Shown: in pieces, positions 7,676-15,527 of the stretch | Layout of the letters: the number at the start of each line of letters is the position of its first letter | Numbering within the stretch: position 1 is the stretch's first letter | NCBI RefSeq assembly: GCF_000334895.1 | Contig: NZ_BAFM01000008.1 | Coordinates: forward strand, 1 to 64,000 | DNA from: Halococcus agarilyticus | GTDB lineage: Archaea; Halobacteriota; Halobacteria; Halobacteriales; Halococcaceae | Length of the DNA: 64,000 nucleotides | Direction: 5' to 3' | Program-made: the position numbers and the translations under genes | Notes under the pieces: generated by a model | What the model was told of the DNA's origin: nothing | Databases searched by the model: none | The model's input: only the letters and a program-made list of their open reading frames with translations

Positions 7676-8764
7676 TCACTCGAACGTCGCGTCGAACGCG
7701 TCCGCCCCCATCGCGTCCGCCCGCCCCGAATCGACGTTCGCCACGACGTGTTCCGGACTGCGCATCCCGACGAGCGCGCACGTCACGCCAGGCCCCGAGC
7801 GCGCGAACGTGAGCGCCTTCGCGGCCGGCGTGTCGCCGTCGAGTCGGTCGGCGACGTCGGTCGGGATTTCGTCCGCGAGGCGACCCTGAGCGAGCGGGGC
7901 GCTCACGAACACGTCGAGTCCGGCCTCGCGTGCGAACCGGAGCGCACTTTGGGGGCCATCGGGCCCGTCGTGGGCCGCGACGGTGAACGCGTCGGCCATG
8001 ACGACGTTGAACGGGAGCTGAACGGCGCGAAAGTGAGTCGCGTCGTTGCCCGCGGTCCGGGCGGCGTCGCGGGCGCGCGAGACGACCTCCGGGAGCGAGA
8101 GGTGGTTCGGATCGTCGGGTGCGACACGGAACGCGTCCCACGTCGCGACGCCGTAGTGTCGGAGGTCCCCCACAGCGGCACGCTCCTCGAGCCTCGCGAA
8201 CGTCGCCTCCAGATCGTCGTAGACGGCCCCACGCGAGCGCTCGTCGAGCTGGAACTCGGGGTTGTGGACGTAGTAGCAGTCGACCGTCTCGATCCCGAGG
8301 TTCGCGAGCGAACGGTCGAGCTGATCGTCGACGAACGCGGGCGCGAGGCAGTGCATTCCGCGAACGAGGTCGTCGGGGTCGATGATCCCGCTCTCGACGT
8401 ACTCTTCGCGGACGAACTTTCCGGGGTCGTCGGGTCGCTCGCCGTCGAAGGGGACGAACCCGCCCTTGGTGGCGATCGCCACCGCGTCGCGATCGACCTC
8501 GGCGGCATCGAGCGCGCGCCCGACGACCCGCTCCGAACGCTGGTGACGGTAGTTGATCGCGGTGTCGAGCACGTTGATCCCGGATTCGAGCGCCCGCACG
8601 ACCGAGGCGTGGTACGAGTCGTCGACTTCGTCAGTTGGGTCGCCGAGGTAGGTGCCGAGGCCGATGCTGGAGACGATGCAGTCGCCGAAGCGCCGGAAGT
8701 ACGTCCGGCCGAATTCTTCAGTATGGCGGTCGCGGTACGCCCACGTCGCCTCGCTGGTTGCCAT
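7676..8764 (-). CDS. Aldo/keto reductase
   Basis: A 362-residue NAD(P)H-dependent oxidoreductase of the aldo/keto reductase superfamily with a TIM-barrel fold. The catalytic tetrad is visible: D67 in VLDTAINY, Y72, K100 in AIATKGG and His in CYYVHNPE. The N-terminus SSIGLGTYLGDPTDE and the C-terminal cofactor region (ALTFARSGPGVTCALVGM) fit the AKR11/12-like bacterial and archaeal group. In haloarchaea these are usually annotated generically; the substrate (aldehyde, sugar or ketone) cannot be read from the sequence. It ends 65 bases before the FilR1-type regulator start, so the two could share a transcript. Confidence 0.85.
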   Translation of the reverse strand: MATSEATWAYRDRHTEEFGRTYFRRFGDCIVSSIGLGTYLGDPTDEVDDSYHASVVRALESGINVLDTAINYRHQRSERVVGRALDAAEVDRDAVAIATKGGFVPFDGERPDDPGKFVREEYVESGIIDPDDLVRGMHCLAPAFVDDQLDRSLANLGIETVDCYYVHNPEFQLDERSRGAVYDDLEATFARLEERAAVGDLRHYGVATWDAFRVAPDDPNHLSLPEVVSRARDAARTAGNDATHFRAVQLPFNVVMADAFTVAAHDGPDGPQSALRFAREAGLDVFVSAPLAQGRLADEIPTDVADRLDGDTPAAKALTFARSGPGVTCALVGMRSPEHVVANVDSGRADAMGADAFDATFE

Positions 8765-8859
8765 GCGGGCGATTGGTGGCTCGTGGGGATATGCTGTCGG
8801 TCGGAGCGGCTACCGCGAGGTTCCGCGGGCCACTGTACTCGCGGGAGTTCGCCTGGACG

Positions 8860-9573
8860 TCACGGTGGGCGGTCGCCGACGACGAGCTCGGTTTCCACCA
8901 GCCGCTCGTGCGCACGCCGGAACCGCTCGGAGAGCGCCTGGTGGGAGATGTCGAGATCGTCGGCGAGATCGGCCGCCGTGATGTCGCGCGGGATCTCGTA
9001 GTATCCGGCCTCGAACGCAGTGAGAAGTGCCTCGCGCTGTTCGTCGGTCAGCTCCGACCGGGCCGACCCGCCACCGTCGAAAGTCGAAATCCTCCGGCAC
9101 TCGTCCCCACAATCGAGGTCGTCCATGGCGTCGTGCGCCCGTGCGATCCCGTCGCGGTCGGGAGCCAGCAGCCGGAGTTTCCATTCGCCGCCCGCCCCCC
9201 GCATGGACAGGAGCGTGACGTCCGCGGCGACGAGTCGTTGGATGAGCCGGCGGGGGCGACCGTCCCACGTCACCCGATACGTCCACCCGTCCGCGCGCTC
9301 GCCGAAGCGCTCGACCGCCGCGACCCCTGAATCGGATCGCAGTGCGGCGTCGACGGCGCGCTCGCGCTCCTCGGTCCGGACGACCAACAGCGCGTGGTCG
9401 TCGGGGTTGGCGATGGCGGCTTCGCACTCGACGCGCGCGTCGGGAACCCGCTCGAACAGGTCGGCGAGCGCGAACCCCTTCGCCGGAAGCACGAACTGTG
9501 CGGTGCTCGCGTCGGTGGATGTCGAGGGCGTCCGCGGCGTCGGGGCTCCCGCCGAATCGGTACGTTCGCTCAT
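8860..9573 (-). CDS. HTH-10 (bacterio-opsin activator-like) regulator
   Basis: A 237-residue regulator with the haloarchaeal HTH-10 domain at its C-terminus. From about residue 175 it reads LTDEQREALLTAFEAGYYEI, then PRDITAADLADDLDISHQAL and SERFRRAHERLV, the classical arrangement of this family. The N-terminal half is a variable sensor region resembling the Bat/BAT-like GAF-HTH proteins without a recognisable cofactor motif. The start ATG 9573 overlaps the stop of the upstream zinc micro-protein by 4 bases (ATGA), so they are translated as a coupled pair. A second HTH-10 gene lies at 9893-10543 on the same strand. Confidence 0.85.
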   Translation of the reverse strand: MSERTDSAGAPTPRTPSTSTDASTAQFVLPAKGFALADLFERVPDARVECEAAIANPDDHALLVVRTEERERAVDAALRSDSGVAAVERFGERADGWTYRVTWDGRPRRLIQRLVAADVTLLSMRGAGGEWKLRLLAPDRDGIARAHDAMDDLDCGDECRRISTFDGGGSARSELTDEQREALLTAFEAGYYEIPRDITAADLADDLDISHQALSERFRRAHERLVETELVVGDRPP

Positions 9574-9734
9574 TTGTTGGCATGCCGCGACGAATGTGCC
9601 TCACGGACTTCGGCCCCCGAGCGGAGTTTGTCCTCGCAGTTCGGACAGACGCGCACGTCGTCCATTCCCGTCGGGGCGAACACTCGCACGTACCGGTCGG
9701 TCACGAATCCCTTGCAGTTTTTGCAAGCGGGCAT
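9570..9734 (-). CDS. Zinc-ribbon micro-protein (DUF7563-like)
   Basis: A 54-residue protein with two CxxC pairs: CKNC near the N-terminus and CPNC at about residue 31, separated by a short basic/aromatic strand (VTDRYVRVFAPTGMDDVRV). This is a zinc-ribbon layout common among haloarchaeal micro-proteins (DUF7563 as I recall it). The tail is charged. Its stop overlaps the start of the HTH-10 gene downstream, so it may be an accessory to that regulator. The upstream region carries a TTACTAAAAC promoter-like element on this strand. Confidence 0.75.
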   Translation of the reverse strand: MPACKNCKGFVTDRYVRVFAPTGMDDVRVCPNCEDKLRSGAEVREAHSSRHANK

Positions 9735-9790
9735 GGTAAGCAAAGAGAACGGCCGACTATCGGATTGGGGTTGGCAGTACCCTTGTACCC

Positions 9791-9809
9791 GTTTTAGTAA
9801 GGGGGGGGG
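9791..9809 (-). promoter_or_regulatory. Promoter-like element next to a nine-base G tract
   Basis: On the minus strand CCCCCCCCC (9801-9809) is followed immediately by TTACTAAAAC (9791-9800), a TATA-like box about 60 bases before the micro-protein start at 9734. The C9 tract occupies the place of the BRE element, so length variation could alter promoter strength. Confidence 0.4.
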
Positions 9810-9892
9810 AATGAAACTCGAGTCGACCTCACGGTTCCGTGCTCGCTCAGGTCGGGACGTCGGCACAGTGGCTCGGCGTGGCGGCCGCGCGG

Positions 9893-10543
9893 TCAGCTGT
9901 CGAGCATGACCGTGTTGGCGAAGACGCGGTGGGTGCCGCGGTTGAGTCGACGGGCGAACGCCTGGCGGCTGATGTCGGTCGCCGTCCCGAGTTCGGTGAG
10001 CGAGGTGGTGCGGGGGACCTCGTAGTAGCCCGCCTCGAACGCGCGCGTGACCGCCTCGTGTTGTTTCGCCGAAAGCCCGAACTGAGGTTCGTCGGGCTCC
10101 TCGGGTTCGGGGTGGATCTCCTTCACTGTCACGGGAACGTCGTGGGTGAGGCAGTCGTCGTAGAACGACGAGAGCGCCTCGCGGTCGCCGGCACGAAGCG
10201 CGAAGGTCCATTCCTCGGCGGTGCCGGTGGCCCACTCGACGATGATCTCGTTGGTCGCGATCGCGGTGAGAAAGCCGTCGACGCCGTCGGCCCACTCGAT
10301 CTCGTAGAGGACCTTCCCGGCGAGACCGTTGAGCCTGGTGAGCGCGCCGACGATCGGGTCGTCGCGGACCGTCGCCTCGAACGATTCGATGTCGCCGTCG
10401 AAGTTCGTGACCCAGAAATGCGGCAGGGGATCGTCGGTGATGGCGACGAACTCGCTGAGTTCGATCTCGGCGGCCGTGCCCGTGAACACCTGCCCGAGTT
10501 CGAAGCCCCCGGCCGGCAGGCTGATGCGCGCGATGACGCTCAT
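9893..10543 (-). CDS. HTH-10 (bacterio-opsin activator-like) regulator
   Basis: A 216-residue regulator with a C-terminal HTH-10 domain: LSAKQHEAVTRAFEAGYYEV, then PRTTSLTELGTATDISRQAF and ARRLNRGTHRVF. The N-terminal part (MSVIARISLPAGGFELGQVF and following) is the haloarchaeal bacterio-opsin-activator N-terminal fold that often precedes HTH-10. ATG 10543 is the start because that motif begins most relatives; the open frame extends further but is non-coding in composition. It is related in layout to the HTH-10 gene at 8860-9573 but is not a close duplicate. Target genes are unknown. Confidence 0.85.
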   Translation of the reverse strand: MSVIARISLPAGGFELGQVFTGTAAEIELSEFVAITDDPLPHFWVTNFDGDIESFEATVRDDPIVGALTRLNGLAGKVLYEIEWADGVDGFLTAIATNEIIVEWATGTAEEWTFALRAGDREALSSFYDDCLTHDVPVTVKEIHPEPEEPDEPQFGLSAKQHEAVTRAFEAGYYEVPRTTSLTELGTATDISRQAFARRLNRGTHRVFANTVMLDS

Positions 10544-10811
10544 CGGTCTACCGCTCCCTCCCGTTCCGATCGGTGATACTGCGATTCGTGCGGGCGGCCG
10601 TCGTGTGTGGTGCGTGCATCGGTAGATCACCGTGCTGAGCTCGCTCTTGGAATGGAGAATTCCCCTGCCTGCCTCCCCACGGCCGGCCGGTTGTCCGCGC
10701 TGGGAACGCCCATCAGTGTGACTGCAAGTCCCGTACTGAATGGCAAGGGGTTGCATACGTAAAGGTGCTGTGACAACTGTGGGTTACAGCGTCGGTGAAA
10801 TCGGGGACGCA

Positions 10812-10985
10812 CTACTCGTCGCGGAGTTCGCTGTCGACGTGGTGGCCGGTTTCGGTGGCGTGCTCGATGGCGAGTGTGCCGAGTTCGTGACGATCGTGGT
10901 CCTCGATGCTGGCGGACCACTCGCAGTCGTGGCAGTAGTTGCACTCGACCCAGCGCACACGAGTCGCTACGCCGCCCTCCCTCAT
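10812..10985 (-). CDS. Small CxxCxxC zinc-binding protein
   Basis: A 57-residue acidic protein (65 if started at 11009). It contains CNYCHDCEW followed by a histidine-rich helix with H-x-LGTLAIEHATETGHH, a spacing suited to one zinc ion (C2-C2-C then H). Such short proteins are frequent in haloarchaea and are mostly uncharacterised. The ATG at 10985 gives MREGGVATRVRW; the upstream ATG at 11009 is also possible. It stands alone between a regulator and an SDR gene, all leftward. Confidence 0.6.
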   Translation of the reverse strand: MREGGVATRVRWVECNYCHDCEWSASIEDHDRHELGTLAIEHATETGHHVDSELRDE

Positions 10986-11065
10986 TGTAGTTCGTGTTGC
11001 ATATGTCACCGGTTCATACGCAGCACGTCGATCGGACCGGCGCGAGAGGGCTGTAAACTATCGCC

Positions 11066-11956
11066 TCATCCACCCCGGTACGCGTCGATCGCCGCCCGGT
11101 AGCCCTCGCGGTAGGTCGGGTACGTGAGTTCGTAGCCGAGATCGCGGAGCCTGTCGTTCGCACACCGTTTCGAGGTCTCGATACGCCGTCGTGCAGCGTC
11201 CGAGAGATCGCCGTCTTCGAGGCGCTCGGCTTTCGTTCGCTTCTCGGGGCGCGGAACGTCGCACTCGTCGGCGAGCCAGTCGGCGAAGGCGTGCTTCGAG
11301 ACGGGTTCGTCGTCGACCACGAGCACCGTGTCGTCGCGGGCGGCGTCGGCGTCGAGGAGGAACCGGATCGCGCCGGCGGCGTCGTCGCGGTGGATCATGT
11401 TGAGATAGCCCGCCGTCACGGGGCCATCGAGGTAGCGATCGAGCCGGTAGCGGTCGGGGCCGTACAGCCCCGCGAACCGCGCGACCGTTCCCGCAATACC
11501 GTGATCGCTGGTTTCCTCGCGGGCGATTCGCTCGGCTTCGGCGAGCACCTCTGTCTTCTCGGTCGTCGGCTCGATCGGGGTGTCCTCGTCGACCCAGCCG
11601 CCGTCGTGATCGCCGTAGACGCCGGTCGAGGAGGTGTAGACCAGGCGGTCGGGCGCGTGGTCGCGCGCGCCGAAGACCCCGATCGCGGTCCGGAGGCCGT
11701 CCACGTAAATCTCGCGCGCAGCGTCGGCCCCTCGCCCGCCCGAACTCGCCGCGAACACCACGGCGTCGACGTCTGGAACGCGCGCGAGGGCGTCGGGATC
11801 GGTGACGTCCGCTTGGATGGCCTCGAACCCGGCGTGTTCGATCCGTTCGACGCCGTCCGCCGAGCGGCGCACCCCGACGACGTCGTGATCGGGTGCGAGC
11901 TGGCGACCGAGTTCGAGGCCGACGTAGCCACACCCCAAAACGACGACGCGACTCAC
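11066..11956 (-). CDS. NAD-dependent epimerase/dehydratase-family (extended SDR) protein
   Basis: A 296-residue Rossmann-fold enzyme. The cofactor loop GCGYVGLELG (G8, G10, G13) starts almost at the N-terminus, and the middle has YTSSTGVYGDHDGG, where the Ser and Tyr correspond to the SDR active site although the Tyr-x-x-x-Lys is atypical. ADVTDPDAL and FAASSGGRG fit extended SDRs of the YeeZ/YbjT-like group acting on unknown nucleotide-sugar or related substrates. The start overlaps the stop of the DUF5791 gene by 4 bases, indicating a shared transcript. Substrate not deducible. Confidence 0.8.
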   Translation of the reverse strand: MSRVVVLGCGYVGLELGRQLAPDHDVVGVRRSADGVERIEHAGFEAIQADVTDPDALARVPDVDAVVFAASSGGRGADAAREIYVDGLRTAIGVFGARDHAPDRLVYTSSTGVYGDHDGGWVDEDTPIEPTTEKTEVLAEAERIAREETSDHGIAGTVARFAGLYGPDRYRLDRYLDGPVTAGYLNMIHRDDAAGAIRFLLDADAARDDTVLVVDDEPVSKHAFADWLADECDVPRPEKRTKAERLEDGDLSDAARRRIETSKRCANDRLRDLGYELTYPTYREGYRAAIDAYRGG

Positions 11957-12378
11957 GGTTTGCGCTCCTCGATGTAGCCGTGGATCGTGGCGAGTTCGTC
12001 GAGGTCCATCGGGAGCCGGCCCTCGATCTTCTGCTGGATCTCGCGGGCGTCGAGCGCGCCGTCGATCCCCGATTCGACCGCCTCGACGTCGAGCACGGCG
12101 GTGGTCATCCCCATCAGGAGGTGATCGCGGGTTTCGAGCACGATGGCCTCCGCGTCGGGTTCGTCCTCACTCACGGAGAGGATCGCCGCTGCCTCTTCGA
12201 GCGTGAGTTCGGGTGATTCGCCCTCGGCGAGCACGTCGACCGGTTCGCTCGCGACGCCAGCCTCGTCGGCGACGACCTCGACACCGTGTTCCTCGATCAC
12301 GGTCCGGAGGCGCTGGTCGTAGCGCGCGCGGAGTTCGTCGGGCGAGAGACTGCCCGCATCGTCGACGTCGTGGAGCAT
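11953..12378 (-). CDS. DUF5791-family protein
   Basis: A 141-residue acidic protein recognisable as haloarchaeal DUF5791: MLHDVDDAGSLSPDELRARY, a helical core with LTLEEAAAILSVSEDEPDAE, and DHLLMGMTTAVLDVEAVE followed by a short C-terminal helix. No enzymatic motif. ATG 12378 is preferred because the family begins here and because CACTTACG about 25 bases upstream could serve as its own TATA box. The frame stays open a further 163 codons upstream, where a different protein fragment is encoded (see 12379-12867). It overlaps the SDR gene by 4 bases. Function unknown. Confidence 0.7.
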   Translation of the reverse strand: MLHDVDDAGSLSPDELRARYDQRLRTVIEEHGVEVVADEAGVASEPVDVLAEGESPELTLEEAAAILSVSEDEPDAEAIVLETRDHLLMGMTTAVLDVEAVESGIDGALDAREIQQKIEGRLPMDLDELATIHGYIEERKP

Positions 12379-12867
12379 ATTCGGAGTACCGCTCGCCGAC
12401 GTAAGTGAATTGAGTTCGGTCGCGGAGCGGGCGGCGAACGCGTCGTCGTAGCTCGCGATGCGCCCCAATCCCTCGATCAGCCCCGTTGTGGCGGCGAACT
12501 CCGCAACGGGTCCGGTGCGGCCGGCCGCGACGCGGGCCGCACCGAGCGGGTCGCCGAGTGCGCGCGCCGCCAGCGCCTGATCGTGGCCTGCGGCGAGCGC
12601 GACGAACCGGTCGGCGGCGATCAGCAGCGCCGTTGCCCCGTCGTCGTAGACGTACTCCCCGGTCTCGATCCGGGTTCGCACGCTGGCGACGGACCGGCCG
12701 ACGAGTGCGCCGACGACACTCGCACGACAGGCAGGGCTCGCCGCCAGACGACCCTCCTCCGGGCAGTCGGTGGCGTCGACGACGAGTCGGTGACCCTCGA
12801 TGCGTGGCTCACAGCCGCAGTCGTCGACTCGTCTGCCCGCTATCGACTGGCCCGACGCATCCTGCAT
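12379..12867 (-). pseudogene. Possible N-terminal fragment of a secretion/pilus ATPase, fused in frame to DUF5791
   Basis: From ATG 12867 the frame runs without a stop into DUF5791. These 163 residues contain CGCEPRIEGHRLVVDATDCP and CRASVVGALVGR, then ALLIAADRFVALAAGHDQAL and DPLGAARVAAGRTGPVAEFA. I recall this pattern from the N-terminal domain of haloarchaeal GspE/PilB/TadA-type ATPases. No Walker A, Walker B or His box follows; the segment simply gives way to DUF5791. It may be a truncated gene remnant or a real lineage-specific fusion. The identification is from memory and only moderately secure; the in-frame continuity is certain. Confidence 0.4.
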
Positions 12868-13310
12868 GCCGCACGGTGGCTTCGGCTTCCGATTTGAACC
12901 TTCGCCGGCAGCGGTTGGGTGGTTGTAGTGCGGCCGCGGTCGCGGTGCGGTCCCTGGCGTCCCGACGAGCGTAGCGAGTCGGGGCTCAGGAGAGTTTGCT
13001 CTCCTGGTGGATGAAGGGCGAGCGAACGGAGTGAGCGAGGGCTTCGGCGGTGCTGTGCGGTGGCGGTTGCGGGGAGCGCCAGCAGTCGTACCCCGAGTGA
13101 GCGCGAAGTCGTCCGAAACGGCTTCGCCGTTTCGTGATGCCGAAAATCGCGGCGCGATTTTCGGACCACGCGAACGAGCGGGTGTTTTTAGTCGAGGTTT
13201 TTTGCAAGGTCGTACGGAACGGCGGAGCCGTTCCGTGATGCCAGAAATCTCTGATTTCTGAGCACCCCGAGGGAGCGAAGTGACCGAGTGGGGACGAAGT
13301 AAAAAAGTCG
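12868..13310. repeat. Second hairpin array in a gene-free gap
   Basis: About 440 bases without a gene. Perfect short inverted repeats lie at 12987-13006 (CAGGAGAG-TTTG-CTCTCCTG), 13114-13134 (CGAAACGGC-TTC-GCCGTTTCG), 13140-13164 (CCGAAAATCGC-GGC-GCGATTTTCGG), 13215-13235 (CGGAACGGC-GGA-GCCGTTCCG) and 13242-13260 (CAGAAATC-TCT-GATTTCTG). The pairs 13114-13164 and 13215-13260 form a repeated unit: hairpin, spacer with GTGATGCC, hairpin. The stems differ in sequence but the design is the same as at 2953-3260. Confidence 0.75.
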
Positions 13311-14657
13311 TCAGGCGAGACTCGACCCGTCGAACTCACTGCGGTCGTAGTCGATCTCCATCGCGTCGAGCAGCGTCGGAGCGATGTCGAACAGGTCGGT
13401 GTCGTCACCGACCCGAGCATTGGCGTCGTCGACGAACAGGCAGGCGTTGTCGAAGCTGTGCATCCCGTTGCGCGGCCCGGTGTCGAAGACGCTGCCGTGG
13501 CCAGAGAAGCCCGCCTTGAGGTCGAAGCCGTGGTTCGGGATCGCCACCAGATCGGGCGCGATGTCGTCGTGAGCGCCGCGGAAGGCGTCCTCCTTCTCGA
13601 CGACGCGCTCGCAGACCTTCCGGCCGTCGGGGCCTTCGAGCGTTTCGAGCGCCTTCTTCAGCTCGGTGCGTTTCTCCTCGTAGTCGTCCTCGGCGACGCC
13701 GCCGCGTGGCTCGCGGCCCTCGAGGTTGATGTAGAAGCGACCCGGAATGAACGCGTAGGCCTCGGTGTCATCGGAGATGTCCGCGAGGCTCTCGTGGTCG
13801 TCCTCGGCGAAGTCGAGCCAGCCCTCCTGTTCGAGCCACTCGTTGAAGTGGACCTCGTGGTCCTGGACGGTGAAGCCGTGATCGGAGGCGACCGCCATCG
13901 TGACGTCGTCGGGGAGCATCTCGCGCAGCCGGCCGAGGTACTCGTCGACCTTCTTGTAGAACTCGAAGAACTCCTGCTTGTACTCGCCGTCACGCTCGTA
14001 GTCCTCGAACAGGAAGTGGTTCACCCGGTCGGTGGTCATGAACACGCCGAAGAGGAGGTCCCAGTCGTCCTGCTCGACGTAGTGCGAGAAGGCCTCGAAG
14101 CGCGCGTCGAGCGTGGCGTGGGCGTCCTCGAGGAACTCGGTCTTGTCGTCGTCGTGACCGAGCTTCGCGTTGTTGTCGATCCGGTAGTCGAGCGCGTTGA
14201 GAGTATCCCGGAGTTCGTCGGGGTAGGCGGCTTCGTCGACGCCGGGCGAGAGAAAGCCCGAGACCATCCGCTGGACGTCGCGCTGGGGCGGGAACGTCAC
14301 GGGGACGTTCATCACGGTGGCGTCGCGGCCCTCGTCCTCGACGCGGTCCCAGACCCGGGTCGCCTGCACGTCCCGGCCCATCGGCACGTAGGTGTCGTAG
14401 GAGCCGACCTCCCGATCCTGGAAGCCGTAGACGCCGGTCTCGCCGGGGTTCACACCGGTCGTGAGCGAGGGCCAGCACGCGCTCGATTCGGGAGGCACGA
14501 TCGAGTCGATCGCGCCCGCGCTGCCGTCGCGGGCGAGCGCGGTGAGGTTCTCGAAGACGTCCGGGTTGTCCTCGATCAGGCTGTACGGAACGCCGTCGAT
14601 GCCGAAGAAGGCGACGCGCGGGGCGTCGTCGCCGCGGATGCGGTCGAACAGTCCCAT
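13311..14657 (-). CDS. Alkaline phosphatase-superfamily phosphodiesterase/nucleotide pyrophosphatase
   Basis: A 448-residue metal-dependent hydrolase of the alkaline-phosphatase superfamily, NPP/AP-core type. The metal site begins with FFGIDGVPY (D21). The nucleophile region is PPESSACWPSLTTGVNPG, and later metal ligands lie in MTTDRVNHF, VASDHGFTV and SGHGS. There is no signal peptide, so it is probably cytoplasmic. ATG 14657 was chosen because MGLFDRIRGDD is acidic and family-like, whereas the open extension to 14705 is not. Relatives act on phosphodiesters, nucleotides or phosphonates; the substrate cannot be stated. A CPxCG micro-protein gene lies just upstream on the same strand. Confidence 0.8.
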   Translation of the reverse strand: MGLFDRIRGDDAPRVAFFGIDGVPYSLIEDNPDVFENLTALARDGSAGAIDSIVPPESSACWPSLTTGVNPGETGVYGFQDREVGSYDTYVPMGRDVQATRVWDRVEDEGRDATVMNVPVTFPPQRDVQRMVSGFLSPGVDEAAYPDELRDTLNALDYRIDNNAKLGHDDDKTEFLEDAHATLDARFEAFSHYVEQDDWDLLFGVFMTTDRVNHFLFEDYERDGEYKQEFFEFYKKVDEYLGRLREMLPDDVTMAVASDHGFTVQDHEVHFNEWLEQEGWLDFAEDDHESLADISDDTEAYAFIPGRFYINLEGREPRGGVAEDDYEEKRTELKKALETLEGPDGRKVCERVVEKEDAFRGAHDDIAPDLVAIPNHGFDLKAGFSGHGSVFDTGPRNGMHSFDNACLFVDDANARVGDDTDLFDIAPTLLDAMEIDYDRSEFDGSSLA

Positions 14658-14744
14658 GGGGCGGCTACTCCCGAGGGGCACAAAGAACGTTCGTTTCGGC
14701 ATCACCCCTCACGGCGTCGGGACTGTCGGGGAGCCGTCGCGCGG

Positions 14745-14888
14745 TCAGTGCTCGCCGAGCGGCTGTCCACAGGCCGGACAGCGCGCTGTCCCGTCGTCCG
14801 CGTCGTCGGATTCGGGCGCGAGACTTTCGGGAACCACCGTCAGGTGATGCAAGCCAGCAGCGGGACGTTTTGCGGCCATCACGACCAT
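14745..14888 (-). CDS. CPxCG zinc-finger micro-protein
   Basis: A 47-residue reading frame (44 from the second ATG at 14879). It ends with a single RCPACGQPLGEH motif after an acidic stretch (PESDDADDGTAR). One CPxCG unit per chain is typical of haloarchaeal micro-proteins that bind zinc as dimers or share a site. A TTAGAATTAT-like element near 14921-14930 on the minus strand is at a promoter distance from ATG 14888. It is 88 bases upstream of the phosphatase gene and could be co-transcribed with it. Confidence 0.6.
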   Translation of the reverse strand: MVVMAAKRPAAGLHHLTVVPESLAPESDDADDGTARCPACGQPLGEH

Positions 14889-15001
14889 CGCTACGGCTCC
14901 CGTCCTCAAAAGACTACCCATAATTCTAACACATTCGCCCCGACACCTGCATAACCGTGAGGAATACGAGGGTTTTCCCCGGCGGAACTCGTCGGTCGAG
15001 T

Positions 15002-15214
15002 ATGTTCGAGCGAAACGTCGGTGGCTTCGATCGGATCGCTCGCGGCGTGGTAGGCACGTGCCTCGTCGCGGTCGCGTTCGGCGCGCTTCGCGCCGATCGG
15101 CGCTCGATGGCGGTCGTCGCGGCGCTCGGGAGCGCCGGCCTGCTGTTCAACTTCGCCACGGCGCGCTGTGGGTTGAACAAGCTGCTCGGTGTCGACACCT
15201 GTCCGCGGGAGTGA
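15002..15214 (+). CDS. DUF2892/YgaP-like small membrane protein
   Basis: A 70-residue protein with two predicted membrane helices: VVGTCLVAVAFGAL (about 16-29) and SMAVVAALGSAGLLFNFATA (about 35-54). Its pattern NVGGFDRIARGVVG, ending in CGLNKLLGVDTC, is the DUF2892 (YgaP membrane-domain-like) signature; the two cysteines are conserved in this family. ATG 15002 begins MFERNVGGFDR, the usual start. It is monocistronic, facing away from the micro-protein gene. Function of the family is not well defined; some members are joined to rhodanese domains. Confidence 0.8.
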   Translation: MFERNVGGFDRIARGVVGTCLVAVAFGALRADRRSMAVVAALGSAGLLFNFATARCGLNKLLGVDTCPRE

Positions 15215-15527
15215 CGGCTCGCGTGCTTGACTTTTGTGGTGGCGTGCGCTCACGCTCGTGTGTGAGCGGTGCGAGGCGCGAACGGAGTGAAGCGCCTCGA
15301 TGCGAGCGGGGAGCACAGCGACCCGTGAGCGACAGCGAGCACCGAGCGTGCAACACCGTGCGAGGGATGACTGAGTGAGGGCCATCGGCCCGAGCGAAGG
15401 AATCGGCTGGGGAGGGTGTGGCACTCATTTGTGTCGGATGTAGCATCCGAAACCGTTACTGAGCCGAGAACAGGCACTTCTCCGTCGAATCAGCATACCG
15501 ATCTTCCCACAAAAACGACTCGCGGAC
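15215..15527. repeat. Gene-free gap carrying a copy of a dispersed inverted-repeat motif
   Basis: No gene is supported. Bases 15264-15309 (GAGCGGTGCGAGGCG, then GAACGGAGTGAAGCGCCTCG, then ATGCGAGCGG) closely match 3014-3058. Both form a stem GAGGCG/CGCCTC around a GAACGNAGTGA loop. A further hairpin TCGGATG-TAG-CATCCGA lies at 15434-15450. Confidence 0.7.

Noticed and set aside
13458-14954. A 498-codon open frame on the plus strand opposite the phosphatase gene.
   Set aside because: It is a codon-phase shadow. The minus-strand protein has complete alkaline-phosphatase-superfamily motifs, whereas this translation has none and is a typical Val/Glu/Arg-rich antisense product of GC-rich DNA.
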